Part shown: positions 16,725 through 25,390 of the stretch, in pieces
How the letters are laid out: every line of letters begins with the position of its first letter
Position numbering within the stretch: position 1 is the stretch's first letter
Source of the DNA: Chitinophagaceae bacterium
Lineage (GTDB): Bacteria > Bacteroidota > Bacteroidia > Chitinophagales > Chitinophagaceae
Length of the DNA: 42,335 nt
Direction of reading: 5' to 3'
NCBI GenBank assembly: GCA_025933775.1
Contig: JAICZH010000018.1
Location: 1 to 42,335 of the forward strand
Translations under genes and position numbers: made by a program
Notes under the pieces: model-generated
Database searches by the model: none
Told to the model about the DNA's origin: nothing
Seen by the model: the letters and a program-made list of their open reading frames with translations, nothing else

Positions 16725-17912
16725 TTATTTTAAAATCTCAGTTACCTGCCCGGCACCCACTGTACGGCCGCCTTCGCGAATGGCAAATTTTAAACCTTTT
16801 TCCATTGCGATTGGCGCAATTAATTTTACAGTAAGTGATGTATTATCGCCGGGCATTACCATTTCAGTTCCTGCGGGTAATTCTACTTCGCCAGTTACAT
16901 CAGTTGTTCTGAAATAAAATTGCGGACGATATTTATTAAAGAATGGAGTATGACGGCCCCCTTCATCTTTGCTTAACACATACACTTCCCCTTTAAATTC
17001 TGTATGAGGAGTAATAGAACCTGGTTTGCAAAGAACCATACCACGGCGGATTTGATTTTTTTCGATACCACGCAACAATAAGCCTGCATTATCACCAGCC
17101 TCGCCCTCATCTAATAATTTTTTAAACATTTCTACACCGGTAACGGTAGAAGTTAATGGCTTTTCCATTAAACCTACAATTTCAATTGCATCACCAACTT
17201 TTACACGGCCTCTTTCAATACGGCCAGTAGCAACTGTACCACGACCTGTAATAGAAAATACATCTTCAACGCTCATTAAGAAAGGTTGATCAACCGGGCG
17301 GGGCGGTAATGGAATATAAGAATCCACTGCATCCATTAATTCATCAATTGCTTTTACCCATTTTGCATCGCCGGCCAATGCGCCGGTTGCAGAACCTTTA
17401 ATAATTGGCGTGTTATCGCCATCAAAACCATTCTTGGTTAATAACTCACGAATTTCCATTTCCACTAATTCTATCAATTCAGGATCATCTACCAAATCAA
17501 CTTTGTTCATGAAAACAACCATACGAGGCACACCTACCTGGCGTGCTAAAAGAATGTGCTCTCTTGTTTGCGGCATAGGTCCGTCGGTAGCGGCAACAAC
17601 TAAAATTGCACCATCCATTTGCGCAGCGCCTGTAATCATATTTTTTACGTAATCCGCATGGCCAGGGCAATCCACATGCGCATAATGGCGATTTGCAGTA
17701 GCATATTCAACGTGTGCGGTATTAATTGTGATACCGCGTTCCTTTTCTTCAGGAGCGCCATCAATATCATCATAATTTCTTTTTTCCGCTAAACCTTTTT
17801 TAGACAAAATATCGGTTATAGCGGCAGTCAGCGTTGTTTTACCATGATCCACGTGACCGATAGTACCAACGTTAACGTGGGGTTTATCCCTTTTAAAATT
17901 CTCTTTTGCCAT
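16725..17912 (-). CDS. tuf: translation elongation factor Tu
   Basis: A 395-residue EF-Tu, the GTPase that delivers aminoacyl-tRNA to the ribosome. GTP-binding motifs are GHVDHGKT (19-26), DCPGHADY (about 81-88) and NKVD (about 136-139); domains 2 and 3 follow and the protein ends [10 protein letters not shown]. It sits between tRNA-Thr(GGT) and tRNA-Trp and is probably processed from one long transcript with the tRNAs. Codons here are less AT-rich than in neighbours, as expected of a highly expressed gene. Confidence 0.99.
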   Translation of the reverse strand: MAKENFKRDKPHVNVGTIGHVDHGKTTLTAAITDILSKKGLAEKRNYDDIDGAPEEKERGITINTAHVEYATANRHYAHVDCPGHADYVKNMITGAAQMDGAILVVAATDGPMPQTREHILLARQVGVPRMVVFMNKVDLVDDPELIELVEMEIRELLTKNGFDGDNTPIIKGSATGALAGDAKWVKAIDELMDAVDSYIPLPPRPVDQPFLMSVEDVFSITGRGTVATGRIERGRVKVGDAIEIVGLMEKPLTSTVTGVEMFKKLLDEGEAGDNAGLLLRGIEKNQIRRGMVLCKPGSITPHTEFKGEVYVLSKDEGGRHTPFFNKYRPQFYFRTTDVTGEVELPAGTEMVMPGDNTSLTVKLIAPIAMEKGLKFAIREGGRTVGAGQVTEILK

Positions 17913-18000
17913 TTTATTTGTTTTTAATATTTGTTTTTAAAAATTTTATTTAATAGAAAAATGTTTTTATAATTTTTTTTTAATAATTGTTTTATACTTT

Positions 18001-18046
18001 AATGAGCTGTTGCACGACCTTCCCGATCTTATCGGGATTGCTCTAT
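18001..18046 (-). pseudogene. tRNA-Thr-like relic, 3' side
   Basis: AATGAGCTGTTG, CACGACC and TGCTCT match the adjacent tRNA-Thr(GGT) gene in the same order, including 3' flanking bases. The T arm is mostly missing, and the stretch that should be the anticodon arm is replaced by TTCCCGATCTTATCGGGAT, which contains the palindrome TCCCGAT-CTT-ATCGGGA (18021-18037). It cannot fold as a complete tRNA. Confidence 0.55.
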
Positions 18047-18065
18047 CAATTCATTCTTATCAATG

Positions 18066-18137
<72 letters not shown>

Positions 18138-18185
18138 TTGAAAGAAGTCCAACTCATTTTTTTCAAAAAACTTTTTACAAAATCA

Positions 18186-18240
18186 CTCAACGACCTTCCC
18201 GATACATCGGGATGCTCTACCCCTGAGCTACAACAACTTG
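18186..18240 (-). pseudogene. tRNA-Thr-like relic, 5' side
   Basis: The 27 bases at 18213-18239 match the 5' acceptor strand and D arm of tRNA-Thr(GGT) almost perfectly. The 18-base anticodon arm is replaced by an 18-base segment holding TCCCGAT-AC-ATCGGGA (18197-18212); CGACC follows as in the real gene, after which the T arm is degenerate. Likely a decayed tandem duplicate. Confidence 0.6.
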
Positions 18241-18320
18241 TTATAGTCAATGGATCATGGCCAATAGCCAACAAAACAATCCTTAAATGACTAATGTCTT
18301 AATGACTAATGACTACCAAG

Positions 18321-18393
18321 AGCGGAAGACCGGGCTCGAACCGGCCACCTGAAGCTTGGAAGGCTACCGCTCTACCAAATGAGCTACTTCCGC
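18321..18393 (-). tRNA. tRNA-Gly (anticodon TCC)
   Basis: Acceptor GCGGAAG with CTTCCGC, D arm GCTC/GAGC, anticodon loop CTTCCAA giving TCC, T arm GCCGG/CCGGT. The anticodon stem GTAGC/GCTTC has one T-T mismatch, otherwise it is regular. Confidence 0.92.
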
Positions 18394-18399
18394 ATTATT

Positions 18400-18484
18400 A
18401 ATTTGCTAATGTGCTAATTAGCCAATTAGCTAATTAAAAGCACATCAAAATTTATAAGAACTTTCCATTGCACATTAGCAAATT
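18400..18484. repeat. 15-base inverted repeat in the tRNA-Tyr/tRNA-Gly spacer
   Basis: AATTTGCTAATGTGC (18400-18414) and GCACATTAGCAAATT (18470-18484) are perfectly complementary. The 55-base loop begins with GCTAATTAGC-type units like those in the tRNA-Trp/secE spacer. In RNA this would place a long hairpin between two tRNAs. Confidence 0.7.
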
Positions 18485-18505
18485 GGCTAATCAGCGAATT
18501 GCATG

Positions 18506-18588
18506 TGGGCAGTGGTGGATTCGAACCACCGAAGTCGAAAGACAGCGGATTTACAGTCCGCCCCATTTGGCCACTCTGGTAACTGCCC
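18506..18588 (-). tRNA. tRNA-Tyr (anticodon GTA)
   Basis: Class II tRNA with a long variable arm. Acceptor GGGCAGT with ACTGCCC, anticodon stem GCGGA/TCCGC with loop CTGTAAA giving GTA, T arm GGTGGTTCGAATCCACC, discriminator A. Confidence 0.95.
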
Positions 18589-18710
18589 GTTTTCAATTTT
18601 GCAATTGACAATATGCAATTGGCAATTTAAGAATCTTTATAATATAGACTCTCCCCTCTTTGCTTATTGCTAATTGCCTATTGTTTCCTTGCCTATTGCT
18701 TATTGAACAG

Positions 18711-18784
18711 AGCCAGTGGAGGGATTCGAACCCCCGACCAGCTGATTACAAATCAGCTGCTCTGGCCAACTGAGCTACACTGGC
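18711..18784 (-). tRNA. tRNA-Thr (anticodon TGT)
   Basis: Acceptor GCCAGTG with CACTGGC, D arm GCTC/GAGC, anticodon stem GCTGA/TCAGC with loop TTTGTAA giving TGT, T arm GGGGGTTCGAATCCCTC. It is the first gene of the tRNA-tuf transcript. Confidence 0.95.
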
Positions 18785-18813
18785 AATTGCCTCAAAAATT
18801 TTATTGAAATGAA

Positions 18814-18856
18814 CTTCCCAAATATACATACCTATTTAAGGTTATTTTTTGGGAAG
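18814..18856 (-). other. hairpin in the leader of the tRNA-tuf transcript
   Basis: CTTCCCAAA (18814-18822) and TTTGGGAAG (18848-18856) form a 9-base inverted repeat; inside, ACCT and AGGT can pair. It begins within a few bases of the predicted transcription start, so the nascent RNA would open with this hairpin. Confidence 0.45.
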
Positions 18857-18857
18857 G

Positions 18858-18865
18858 CAAAGGTA
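18858..18865 (-). promoter_or_regulatory. -7 box of the tRNA-tuf-secE-nusG transcript
   Basis: TACCTTTG on the minus strand matches TAnnTTTG. It lies about 75 bases before tRNA-Thr(TGT) and downstream of the hpf terminator, so it is the likely start for the whole block. A -33 TTG is not evident. Confidence 0.5.
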
Positions 18866-18986
18866 ATGGAAATTGTTTAATGGAAAAATTTTGAAAAAGA
18901 AAAATTAATGCAAATAATTGAATCTTTGTTTAATGAAAAATCATTACTGCACAATGATTATAATTTTTTTATAAACCAGTTTCAGG

Positions 18987-19016
18987 CAAAAAAAATCCTC
19001 CGGAAAAGCGGAGGAT
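18987..19016 (-). terminator. terminator of the rpsU-xerC-hpf transcript
   Basis: ATCCTCCG (18995-19002) pairs with CGGAGGAT (19009-19016) around GAAAAG, and on the minus strand eight T residues follow. It lies 17 bases after the hpf stop. A T run is also present on the other side, so it can work in both directions. Confidence 0.85.
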
Positions 19017-19032
19017 TTTTTTAATAACCGAA

Positions 19033-19332
19033 TCATGCGGCCATCTTTTCTTTCTTTCGTTTCATTTGTGTAATAACAGATTCGAACGCCACGTCAAAAC
19101 TTTCTTCAAAAGATTTTGAACAATGCTTTACAAAAAAATCATGTCGCGGCACATGCACTTTAATTTCAGCAACCTTGTCTTTAATGTTGTGCACTACATT
19201 ATCCAGCTTCAGGAATACATCCACTTTGGTAATTCTTTCGTGAAACTGGTTGAGCTTAGAGAGTTTTTTTTCTACATAAGAAACCAATTTAACATCGGCA
19301 TCAAAATGCAGAGATTGAATGTTAACGTTCAT
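19033..19332 (-). CDS. hpf: ribosome hibernation promoting factor HPF/RaiA family
   Basis: A 99-residue short-form ribosome-associated factor that binds the 30S decoding region when growth slows and prevents translation or supports 100S dimers. MNVNIQSLHFDAD, KLSKLNQFHERITKVDVFL and the basic SFEESFDVAFESVITQMKRK segment are typical. The frame is open to 19422 but the residues before Met at 19332 do not look like the family, so 19332 is chosen. It follows xerC on the same strand with a 172-base gap that holds a hairpin (19439-19480), and ends at a strong terminator. Confidence 0.92.
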   Translation of the reverse strand: MNVNIQSLHFDADVKLVSYVEKKLSKLNQFHERITKVDVFLKLDNVVHNIKDKVAEIKVHVPRHDFFVKHCSKSFEESFDVAFESVITQMKRKKEKMAA

Positions 19333-19438
19333 AGAATTCGTAGGTTTAAACAGTGAACAATAAAATTTATTTCGGCTAAATTTTTGAGGTGGTAAGCAAG
19401 AAACAATTTTGAGAAAAGACATAAAAAAATTGTTTCAA

Positions 19439-19480
19439 TGAAGTTACATTTCTTAAATCATTTTTCAAAGAAAAACTTCA
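19439..19480. other. hairpin between xerC and hpf
   Basis: TGAAGTT (19439-19445) pairs with AACTTCA (19474-19480) and TTTCTT (19449-19454) with AAGAAA (19468-19473). There is no T run, so an RNA processing or stability element is more likely than a terminator. Confidence 0.35.
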
Positions 19481-19504
19481 TAATTATTTTGTTTATGAAA
19501 ATAT

Positions 19505-20407
19505 TTATGATTTGGGGTGAGCCTGTTTATGAATCTGCTTTAATTTATCAATCGAATTATGCGTGTATATTTGAGTAGAAGCAAGGCTGGCGTGGCCAAG
19601 AAGTTCTTTTATAGCATTAATATCAGCGCCATTATTGGTTAAGTGTGTTGCAAAGCTGTGGCGCAGTATGTGCGGGCTTTTTCGTTTATTGGTAGAAACA
19701 TTTGCAAGATATTTTTTTACAATATTATATACCGATTTCGGATTTAATTTTTTTCCTTTTTTATTTATCAAAAGAAAATCATTTAAAATATCCGGTATAT
19801 TTTTTTTCTGTTCCAAAATATAATTATCAATTTCTTTAAGCAATATATTATTAACCGGAATGACTCTTTCTTTATTTCCTTTACCCAAAACTTTTATTGT
19901 GCTGTTTCTTTTATCAATATGCGATTGTTTTAAATTAATAAGTTCACTCAGCCTGATACCGGTGTGATAAAAAATCATTAACAAAAGACGATTCGTTTTG
20001 TCTTCCCATGTATTCAAAAATTCAACTTCACTAAATAATGTATTAATATCTTTTTGCTCAATAAATGAAGGAAGGCGTTTACTTATTTTTAATGAAGTTA
20101 TTGACGATACCGGGTTCACTTCAATTGTATTCATTTTTAGTTGATACTTAAAAAAAGATTTTAAAGTAGATATTTTGCGGTTGATTGATTTGGAACTTAT
20201 TTTATTTTCTTTTAATGAAGCCAGCCATGAACGAATCATTGATGCAGAAATTTCGGGTAAGTTTATTATATTAAATTCTATTGAAATGAAATCAAAAAAA
20301 GCAGTCAAATCATTTTCATAGGAAATAATAGTATGCCTCGAATAACGCTTTTGAAAAGTGAGATAACTCAAAAATTCCCGGATAGGATAAGTTTCATTAA
20401 TGGACAT
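19505..20407 (-). CDS. xerC: site-specific tyrosine recombinase XerC/XerD family
   Basis: A 300-residue recombinase. Residues 1-90 form the core-binding (SAM-like) domain; the catalytic domain contains HTGIRLSEL with the first Arg, the VLGKGNKERVIPV lysine loop, HILRHSFATHL with the His-x-x-Arg pair, and LGHASLASTQIYTH with the last His and the nucleophile Tyr. Xer recombinases resolve chromosome dimers at dif. Its fixed place between rpsU and hpf and its plain length mark it as the housekeeping enzyme and not a phage or integron integrase. XerC versus XerD cannot be settled from sequence alone. Confidence 0.9.
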   Translation of the reverse strand: MSINETYPIREFLSYLTFQKRYSRHTIISYENDLTAFFDFISIEFNIINLPEISASMIRSWLASLKENKISSKSINRKISTLKSFFKYQLKMNTIEVNPVSSITSLKISKRLPSFIEQKDINTLFSEVEFLNTWEDKTNRLLLMIFYHTGIRLSELINLKQSHIDKRNSTIKVLGKGNKERVIPVNNILLKEIDNYILEQKKNIPDILNDFLLINKKGKKLNPKSVYNIVKKYLANVSTNKRKSPHILRHSFATHLTNNGADINAIKELLGHASLASTQIYTHNSIDKLKQIHKQAHPKS

Positions 20408-20470
20408 AAAAAAACGATAGCCGTAAAGTTAATTAAACTAAAGCTACCGTAATTAATTATAAAAATTATA

Positions 20471-20668
20471 TTAAGCTTCTATTTTGCCACTGGCTATTTG
20501 CTGGCGGTAAACCGCTTTTAAAACTTCGCCCCGTCTTTTTACGGATGGCTTGGTAAAAGACTGGCGATCGCGAAGTTGCAATAAAGTACGACTCTTTTCA
20601 AATTTCTTTTTGTATTTTTTGAGCGCTTTATCAATATTTTCGCAATCTTTTGAATCAATAATCAACAT
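20471..20668 (-). CDS. rpsU: 30S ribosomal protein S21
   Basis: A 65-residue basic protein with the S21 features NIDKALKKYKKKFEKS (about 11-26) and the Arg/Lys-rich middle RDRQSFTKPSVKRRGEVLKA. S21 binds the 30S platform near the anti-Shine-Dalgarno end of 16S rRNA; in Bacteroidota it is linked to weak use of Shine-Dalgarno sites. First gene of an rpsU-xerC-hpf group, with its own promoter box at 20701-20708. Confidence 0.96.
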   Translation of the reverse strand: MLIIDSKDCENIDKALKKYKKKFEKSRTLLQLRDRQSFTKPSVKRRGEVLKAVYRQQIASGKIEA

Positions 20669-20700
20669 ATAAATTTTTTCTTTTTAATTTTTAAGGAGTG

Positions 20701-20708
20701 CAAAGATA
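20701..20708 (-). promoter_or_regulatory. -7 box before rpsU
   Basis: TATCTTTG on the minus strand, 32 bases before the rpsU ATG, matches TAnnTTTG perfectly. No -33 TTG at a regular distance is seen. It probably drives rpsU, xerC and hpf. Confidence 0.55.
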
Positions 20709-20763
20709 AAGTAAAATTTTAAATTCAGAAATCAGAAATTATAAAACTTATAAAAAGAAAATT

Positions 20764-21363
20764 ATGTTTACCGGCATTATTAAAGCGATTGGAAAAATAC
20801 AAAGTGTATCTGCAGAAGGAACCAACAAAACATTTTGGATTGAAAGCGATATTTCTTCCGAATTAAGAATTGATGAAAGCCTTTGCCACAATGGCGTGTG
20901 CCTTACTGTTGAAGATATTCAGGATAATAAATACCAGGTAACGGCTATTAAAGAAACCATTGATAAAACCACCCTTTCAAACTGGAAACAAAATGATATA
21001 ATCAATCTGGAGCGTTCGATGCAGATGAATGGAAGAATTGATGGCCACTTTGTGCAGGGCCATGTGGATGGAACCGGAAAATGTATGTCGAAAAAAAATG
21101 CAAATGGAAGTTTTGAATTTACTTTCAGTTTTGATGAAAAAAATGCTGCATTAATAATTGAGAAAGGTTCTATTTGTGTAAACGGCGTAAGCCTTACGGC
21201 ATTTAATGTTTCAAAAAATACTTTTACAGTTGCCATCATACCATACACTTTTCATCATACCAATTTTCAAAACCTGAAAGAGGGCGATACGGTAAATTTA
21301 GAATTTGATATTTTAGGGAAATATGTGCAACGAATTATTGCAATTGAAAAAAGTAATTATTAA
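20764..21363 (+). CDS. ribE: riboflavin synthase, alpha subunit
   Basis: A 199-residue enzyme that converts two 6,7-dimethyl-8-ribityllumazine molecules to riboflavin. It is an internal duplication of two lumazine-binding repeats (about 1-97 and 98-199), starting with the invariant MFTGII and with GVCLTV / GVSLTA in equivalent places; VQGHVDGTG is also conserved. It is divergent from rpsU with 95 bases between. No FMN riboswitch is visible in that space. Confidence 0.96.
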   Translation: MFTGIIKAIGKIQSVSAEGTNKTFWIESDISSELRIDESLCHNGVCLTVEDIQDNKYQVTAIKETIDKTTLSNWKQNDIINLERSMQMNGRIDGHFVQGHVDGTGKCMSKKNANGSFEFTFSFDEKNAALIIEKGSICVNGVSLTAFNVSKNTFTVAIIPYTFHHTNFQNLKEGDTVNLEFDILGKYVQRIIAIEKSNY

Positions 21364-21391
21364 ACTAAAGATTTTTTCTTTTTCAAAACTT

Positions 21392-21415
21392 CGTATAGCC
21401 GTTACCGTTAGTTTA
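21392..21415. repeat. small element with CCGTTAGT core after ribE
   Basis: CGTATAGCCGTTACCGTTAGTTTA lies 28 bases after the ribE stop. Read on the other strand it contains ACTAACGGTAA, which recurs at 39282-39292 after the Mpo1-like gene; a degenerate relative, CGATAGCCGTAAAGTTAATT, lies at 20415-20434. Too short to be sure it is a real family. Confidence 0.3.
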
Positions 21416-21447
21416 TATAAATTTTTAAAAAATCAATTTTAAAAAGC

Positions 21448-22851
21448 TTAAGTTAATCCTATTTCCCAATGCCGTGGCGGAATTTCAACATCTGAAAATC
21501 CTTTCCCAATTAAACGGTTTTTAAACTCTAATTGCACATCATAATCACCATGCACGAGGAATAATTTCTTTATCTGTCGCATATCCTGGCAGGCAAGCCA
21601 TTGGCATAAATCGTTATAATCTCCATGTGCGCTCATGCTTTGTATTTCTCCAATTTCTGCATGAACTTCATGTGGCTGGCCAAAAATACCTACTTCCTTG
21701 GGATGCAATTTTAACCTGCCTCCCAATGATTCTGGTTCGCAATATCCCGAAAACAAAATTGAATTGCGGCTGTTCTCAATGTTATTACTGATATGATGTT
21801 TTACTCTGCCTGCATCTGCCATGCCGCTTGCAGAAATAATTACACAAGGCTCGTTTAAATAATTAAGTGATTTGCTTTCCTGCACGCTTTTTATAAAATG
21901 TAATCCCTGAAAATTAAATGGGTCTTTATCGCTTTGCAATATTTTTTGAATACGATTATTAAAATATTGCGGATAACTTTTTATAACATTAGTGGCTTCG
22001 AGGCTTAACGGGCTATCTACAAAATATTTTACCGGCGGCAATCGGTTTTCATTTTCAAGTTGATTGAGCTCAAATAAAATTTCCTGCGTGCGCCCCACGC
22101 TAAATGCCGGAATAATTAATTTACCTTTTTTTTGCAAACAGGTTTTTGTTATCCATTGCAATAATGCTTCGCCGGTGCCGGTAACTTCATCGTGCAGCTT
22201 ATTACCATAAGTTGATTCCATAATAATATAATCAGCTTGCGGAAAATCCTGCGGCGATTTTAATATCACATCGCGGTATCTTCCTACATCGCCCGAAAAA
22301 GTAAGACGGGTTTCTTTTCCGTTTTCATTTATTTTTAAATGAACCGTTGTGCTTCCGATAATGTGCCCGGCATCGAGATACATGAATTGAACATTTTCGT
22401 CTATCACGTGCCATTGGCCGTATGGAACTATTTCAAAATAATTAACCGCTTTTTCTGCATCTTCCATTGTATATAATGGAAGCAGGTAAGGCTTTCCCTG
22501 TGCAGCATGAATTTTATTTTCAAACTTTATATCATTCTCTTGTATGCCGGCGCTATCGGCCATAAGAATGGCAGATAAATCTTTTGTTGCATCGGTAGAA
22601 AAAATTTTTCCGGTAAAACCCTCTTTCACCAGTTTGGGTATCAGGCCGCAATGATCTACATGTGCGTGAGAAAGAATTAAATAATTTATTTCTGAAGGAA
22701 TAAAACCAAAATCACGATTCAGTGCATCTGTTTCTTTTCCCATTCCCTGGTACATACCGCAATCGAGCAAATATTTTTTTCCGTTTTTTAAAGTAAGCAA
22801 ATGCTTGGAACCTGTAACCGTGCGGGCTGCGCCATGAAATGCAATTTTCAT
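21448..22851 (-). CDS. beta-CASP metallo-beta-lactamase fold hydrolase (RNA-processing nuclease family)
   Basis: A 467-residue protein with the metal-binding motif SHAHVDHCG (61-69; His62, His64, Asp66, His67), His163 in YLDAGHIIGS, and Asp188 in SGDVG. The beta-CASP insertion covers about 210-380, with ISASGMADAGRVKHH and ILFSGYCEPESLGGRL; the last metal-site region is SMSAHGDY and LVHGD. This is the CPSF73-like bacterial group that includes RNA exo/endonucleases related to RNase J, but without the RNase J C-terminal domain. The RNA target is unknown. It stands alone on its strand with a 176-base gap to the response regulator. Confidence 0.9.
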   Translation of the reverse strand: MKIAFHGAARTVTGSKHLLTLKNGKKYLLDCGMYQGMGKETDALNRDFGFIPSEINYLILSHAHVDHCGLIPKLVKEGFTGKIFSTDATKDLSAILMADSAGIQENDIKFENKIHAAQGKPYLLPLYTMEDAEKAVNYFEIVPYGQWHVIDENVQFMYLDAGHIIGSTTVHLKINENGKETRLTFSGDVGRYRDVILKSPQDFPQADYIIMESTYGNKLHDEVTGTGEALLQWITKTCLQKKGKLIIPAFSVGRTQEILFELNQLENENRLPPVKYFVDSPLSLEATNVIKSYPQYFNNRIQKILQSDKDPFNFQGLHFIKSVQESKSLNYLNEPCVIISASGMADAGRVKHHISNNIENSRNSILFSGYCEPESLGGRLKLHPKEVGIFGQPHEVHAEIGEIQSMSAHGDYNDLCQWLACQDMRQIKKLFLVHGDYDVQLEFKNRLIGKGFSDVEIPPRHWEIGLT

Positions 22852-23027
22852 AATTTATTTTATTTTTTAAAAATATAAATTGAAGATAAGAAATCAATCG
22901 GCAATAAATGATTACGATTTTTATTTGTTGTTACAAGAAAAAATAATACAATGAAATAAATGGAAGAGGCAACTGAATTTTAAAAAGATTGAAGCAGTTC
23001 AAATATTTGTATCAAAAATAACGGGTA

Positions 23028-23396
23028 TTAATTATTGCTTAATCCCAGTTGGTATCTTACTTTTTGAAGGAGGTTGGTTACATCAAAAGGTTTGGCTATA
23101 AAATCATCAGCGCCATACTCGGCAATGGTAGCCGCAGCGCCGGGATGCGCCGAAAACATTATTACAGGAATGTGCATCGTTTCTTTATCCGATTTTAATT
23201 TTCTGCAAATGGTTCTTCCGTCGTGGCCAGAAATAAGAACGTCTAATAAAATAAGATCGGGCTTAAAGGTTTCTACTTTTGGAAATGTATTTTCACCCTT
23301 TGCGGTTACTTCTACTTTAAAACCTTTTATGGTTAAAAGCGCTTCCATTACAGACAGGATATCCGTATCGTCATCAACAACAAGAATTTTGGACAT
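23028..23396 (-). CDS. single-domain response regulator (CheY-like receiver)
   Basis: A 122-residue receiver domain and nothing else. The acidic pocket is Asp9/Asp10, the phospho-acceptor Asp52 (in LILLDVLISGHDG), with Ser82 and Lys102 (AKPFD) as the switch residues, so it is complete. With no output domain it must act by protein contact or in a phosphorelay. No histidine kinase is adjacent. Upstream is a 351-base gap before the isocitrate dehydrogenase gene; no clear promoter was found. Confidence 0.95.
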   Translation of the reverse strand: MSKILVVDDDTDILSVMEALLTIKGFKVEVTAKGENTFPKVETFKPDLILLDVLISGHDGRTICRKLKSDKETMHIPVIMFSAHPGAAATIAEYGADDFIAKPFDVTNLLQKVRYQLGLSNN

Positions 23397-23747
23397 AGTA
23401 ATTATTTCTAAACTCCCGGTAAAAAATAAAAGTGATTATGTTTTTTATTTGTTTTAAATATAAACGTTCTTTTAAATAAAAGATTGCACCCTACCAATTA
23501 AAATTAAATTCATAGTAAGAATAGAAGTTAAGCCGCTAATTAATTTTTTAATACTTACTCATAAGCGTTTAAATCAACCAATCTCCGGTAAACTTTTTAA
23601 TTGAATTGAATTAAAAATTTATGTTTCTAAATAATAAACGCCAATCAAAATCCTTGATCCCTTTATAAAAAAGCAATGCTTAAGTTTGCGTATTTGCAGC
23701 AAAATTTATTCCGAAAAATTATAAATAATTGTATGCTGAGCTAAAAA
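23397..23747. other. 351-base gene-free stretch
   Basis: No usable reading frame. One promoter match on the plus strand (23654-23688) points into the 3' end of the isocitrate dehydrogenase gene. A weak minus-strand hairpin (AAGC-ATT-GCTT followed by T residues, near 23669-23682) could end the dehydrogenase transcript. Nothing else was recognised. Confidence 0.5.
23654..23688 (+). promoter_or_regulatory. promoter match antisense to the isocitrate dehydrogenase 3' end
   Basis: TTG (23654-23656) and TAAGTTTG (23681-23688) on the plus strand, 24 bases apart. No plus-strand gene follows, so any transcript would be antisense to the dehydrogenase gene. Confidence 0.25.
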
Positions 23748-24977
23748 TTATTTCAACTTATTTTCCAGGTTGCTCCTGATGGCTTCTAAAAATTCTTCCG
23801 TATATAAATAATCTGTTCCGTGCGAAACCTTATTGCCACTGATACACACGGCCAGGTCCTTTGTCATTTTACCGCTTTCTACTGTTTCGATGCAAACCTT
23901 TTCGAGTGCATTGCAGAAATTAATTAATCCTTCATTATTATCGAGCTTGCCGCGAAATGCAAGTCCGCGAGTCCATGCAAAAATTGACGCAATGGGATTT
24001 GTTGAGGTGGAATTTCCTCTTTCGTGTTCTCTGAAATGGCGGGTAACGGTTCCGTGCGCTGCTTCAGCTTCCAAAGTTTTTCCATCGGGCGTTATTAAAA
24101 CCGAAGTCATTAAACCCAACGAACCAAAGCCTTGTGCAAGGGTATCGCTTTGCACATCGCCATCATAATTTTTACATGCCCACACAAAATTTCCATGCCA
24201 TTTTAAAGCGCTTGCCACCATGTCATCAATGAGGCGATGTTCATAAGTAATTCCTGCTTCTTCAAATTGTTTTTTAAATTCTGTATCAAAAATATTTTGA
24301 AAGATATCTTTAAATCTTCCATCATATTTTTTAAGAATTGTATTTTTTGTAGAAAGATACAATGGCCATTTTTTATTAAGCGCCATATTAAAACAACTTC
24401 TTGCAAAACCACTGATGCTTTCATCGGTATTGTACATGCAAAGTGCAACGCCGCTTCCCTTGAAATCATATATTTCAAAAATTTGCGGCTCACTTCCATC
24501 ATCGGGAATAAAATTCATGGTAAGCTTTCCTTTTCCTTTTATAACAGTGTCGGTTGCGCGATACTGATCGCCGAATGCATGACGACCAATTATTATCGGC
24601 GCCGTCCAATTCGGAACCAGTCGAGGTATATTTTGAATAACGATTGGCTCACGAAACACAGTGCCATCAAGGATATTCCGTATGGTTCCATTGGGGCTTT
24701 TCCACATTTGTTTTAGATTAAATTCTTTTACTCTTAATTCATCGGGAGTAATGGTGGCACATTTAATTCCTACGCCGCATTCTTTTATTGCATTGGCTGC
24801 ATCAATGGTTACCTGGTCGTTGGTTGCATCGCGATGTTGTATTCCAAGATCAAAATATTTTATATTGAGATCGAGATAGGCCAGTATTAATTTGTCTTTA
24901 ATATATTTCCAGATAACTCTTGTCATTTCATCTCCGTCAATTTCTACAACAGGATTGGCTACTTTAATTTTTGTCAT
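23748..24977 (-). CDS. NADP-dependent isocitrate dehydrogenase, eukaryote-like (type II) homodimeric
   Basis: A 409-residue isocitrate dehydrogenase that makes 2-oxoglutarate. It matches the eukaryotic IDH1/IDH2 type: [14 protein letters not shown] (about 9-22), KSPNGTIRN (about 93-101, substrate Ser/Asn), FREPIV, LIDDMVA with the metal-binding Asp, [15 protein letters not shown] and [10 protein letters not shown]. It is unrelated at the subfamily level to the E. coli-type enzyme 650 bases upstream. Its ATG shares one base with the vapC stop (TAATG), so it is probably translated by coupling to the toxin gene and expressed from the vapBC promoter or by readthrough from further up. Confidence 0.95.
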   Translation of the reverse strand: MTKIKVANPVVEIDGDEMTRVIWKYIKDKLILAYLDLNIKYFDLGIQHRDATNDQVTIDAANAIKECGVGIKCATITPDELRVKEFNLKQMWKSPNGTIRNILDGTVFREPIVIQNIPRLVPNWTAPIIIGRHAFGDQYRATDTVIKGKGKLTMNFIPDDGSEPQIFEIYDFKGSGVALCMYNTDESISGFARSCFNMALNKKWPLYLSTKNTILKKYDGRFKDIFQNIFDTEFKKQFEEAGITYEHRLIDDMVASALKWHGNFVWACKNYDGDVQSDTLAQGFGSLGLMTSVLITPDGKTLEAEAAHGTVTRHFREHERGNSTSTNPIASIFAWTRGLAFRGKLDNNEGLINFCNALEKVCIETVESGKMTKDLAVCISGNKVSHGTDYLYTEEFLEAIRSNLENKLK

Positions 24978-25390
24978 TAATGTTTATAAATTTTTAGTGA
25001 AGTATGTTTTGCAATATTATTAAAATCTTTATCGTTGTGAAATAAAGAAAAATTATAATCAATGCAGAGTGCAGCAATAAGACAATCATTGGCTTTACGA
25101 ATAGTTATTCCCTTTCTTCGTAAATATCTGTATAAGCTTGCAGATTTAATTGCAAACTCATATGCTTCGTAAAAAAGAAAATCCAATCCTTTAAGGTCTT
25201 CTTCAACCTTCTTAAATAAGAAATCATTGTCTATTCCTTGTAAAACTTCCTGCATAATAACCGGGAATATAATAACCGGCGAAGTTGTGGATCTTTCAAT
25301 AAGTAAGCTTTTAAGATGTGCTGTTTGAGGCAAAATTTTTTTATTAAAAAAATCAATCCAAACAGAACTATCAACAACAAGCTTAGGCAT
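24977..25390 (-). CDS. vapC: PIN-domain ribonuclease toxin VapC
   Basis: A 137-residue PIN-domain protein. The acidic metal site appears complete: Asp7 ([11 protein letters not shown]), Glu48 (MQEVL), Asp102 (ANDCLIAA) and Asp120 (HNDKDF). VapC toxins cut specific RNAs, often initiator tRNA or the 23S sarcin-ricin loop; the target here is unknown. The ATG lies inside the vapB end (8-base overlap) and the stop overlaps the start of the next gene, isocitrate dehydrogenase. No sign of truncation, so the toxin is probably active and held by VapB. Confidence 0.92.
   Translation of the reverse strand: MPKLVVDSSVWIDFFNKKILPQTAHLKSLLIERSTTSPVIIFPVIMQEVLQGIDNDFLFKKVEEDLKGLDFLFYEAYEFAIKSASLYRYLRRKGITIRKANDCLIAALCIDYNFSLFHNDKDFNNIAKHTSLKIYKH

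Noticed and set aside
18400-18710. CRISPR array in the repeat-rich tRNA spacers
   Set aside because: The repeated words are short, degenerate and irregularly spaced, and no cas genes are present.
19505-20407. XerC-like gene as a sign of an integrated element
   Set aside because: Its place between rpsU and hpf and its length are those of the housekeeping Xer recombinase; no att repeats or cargo genes were seen near the tRNAs.
20669-20763. FMN riboswitch before riboflavin synthase
   Set aside because: Only 95 AT-rich bases separate rpsU and ribE and none of the conserved FMN aptamer segments is visible.
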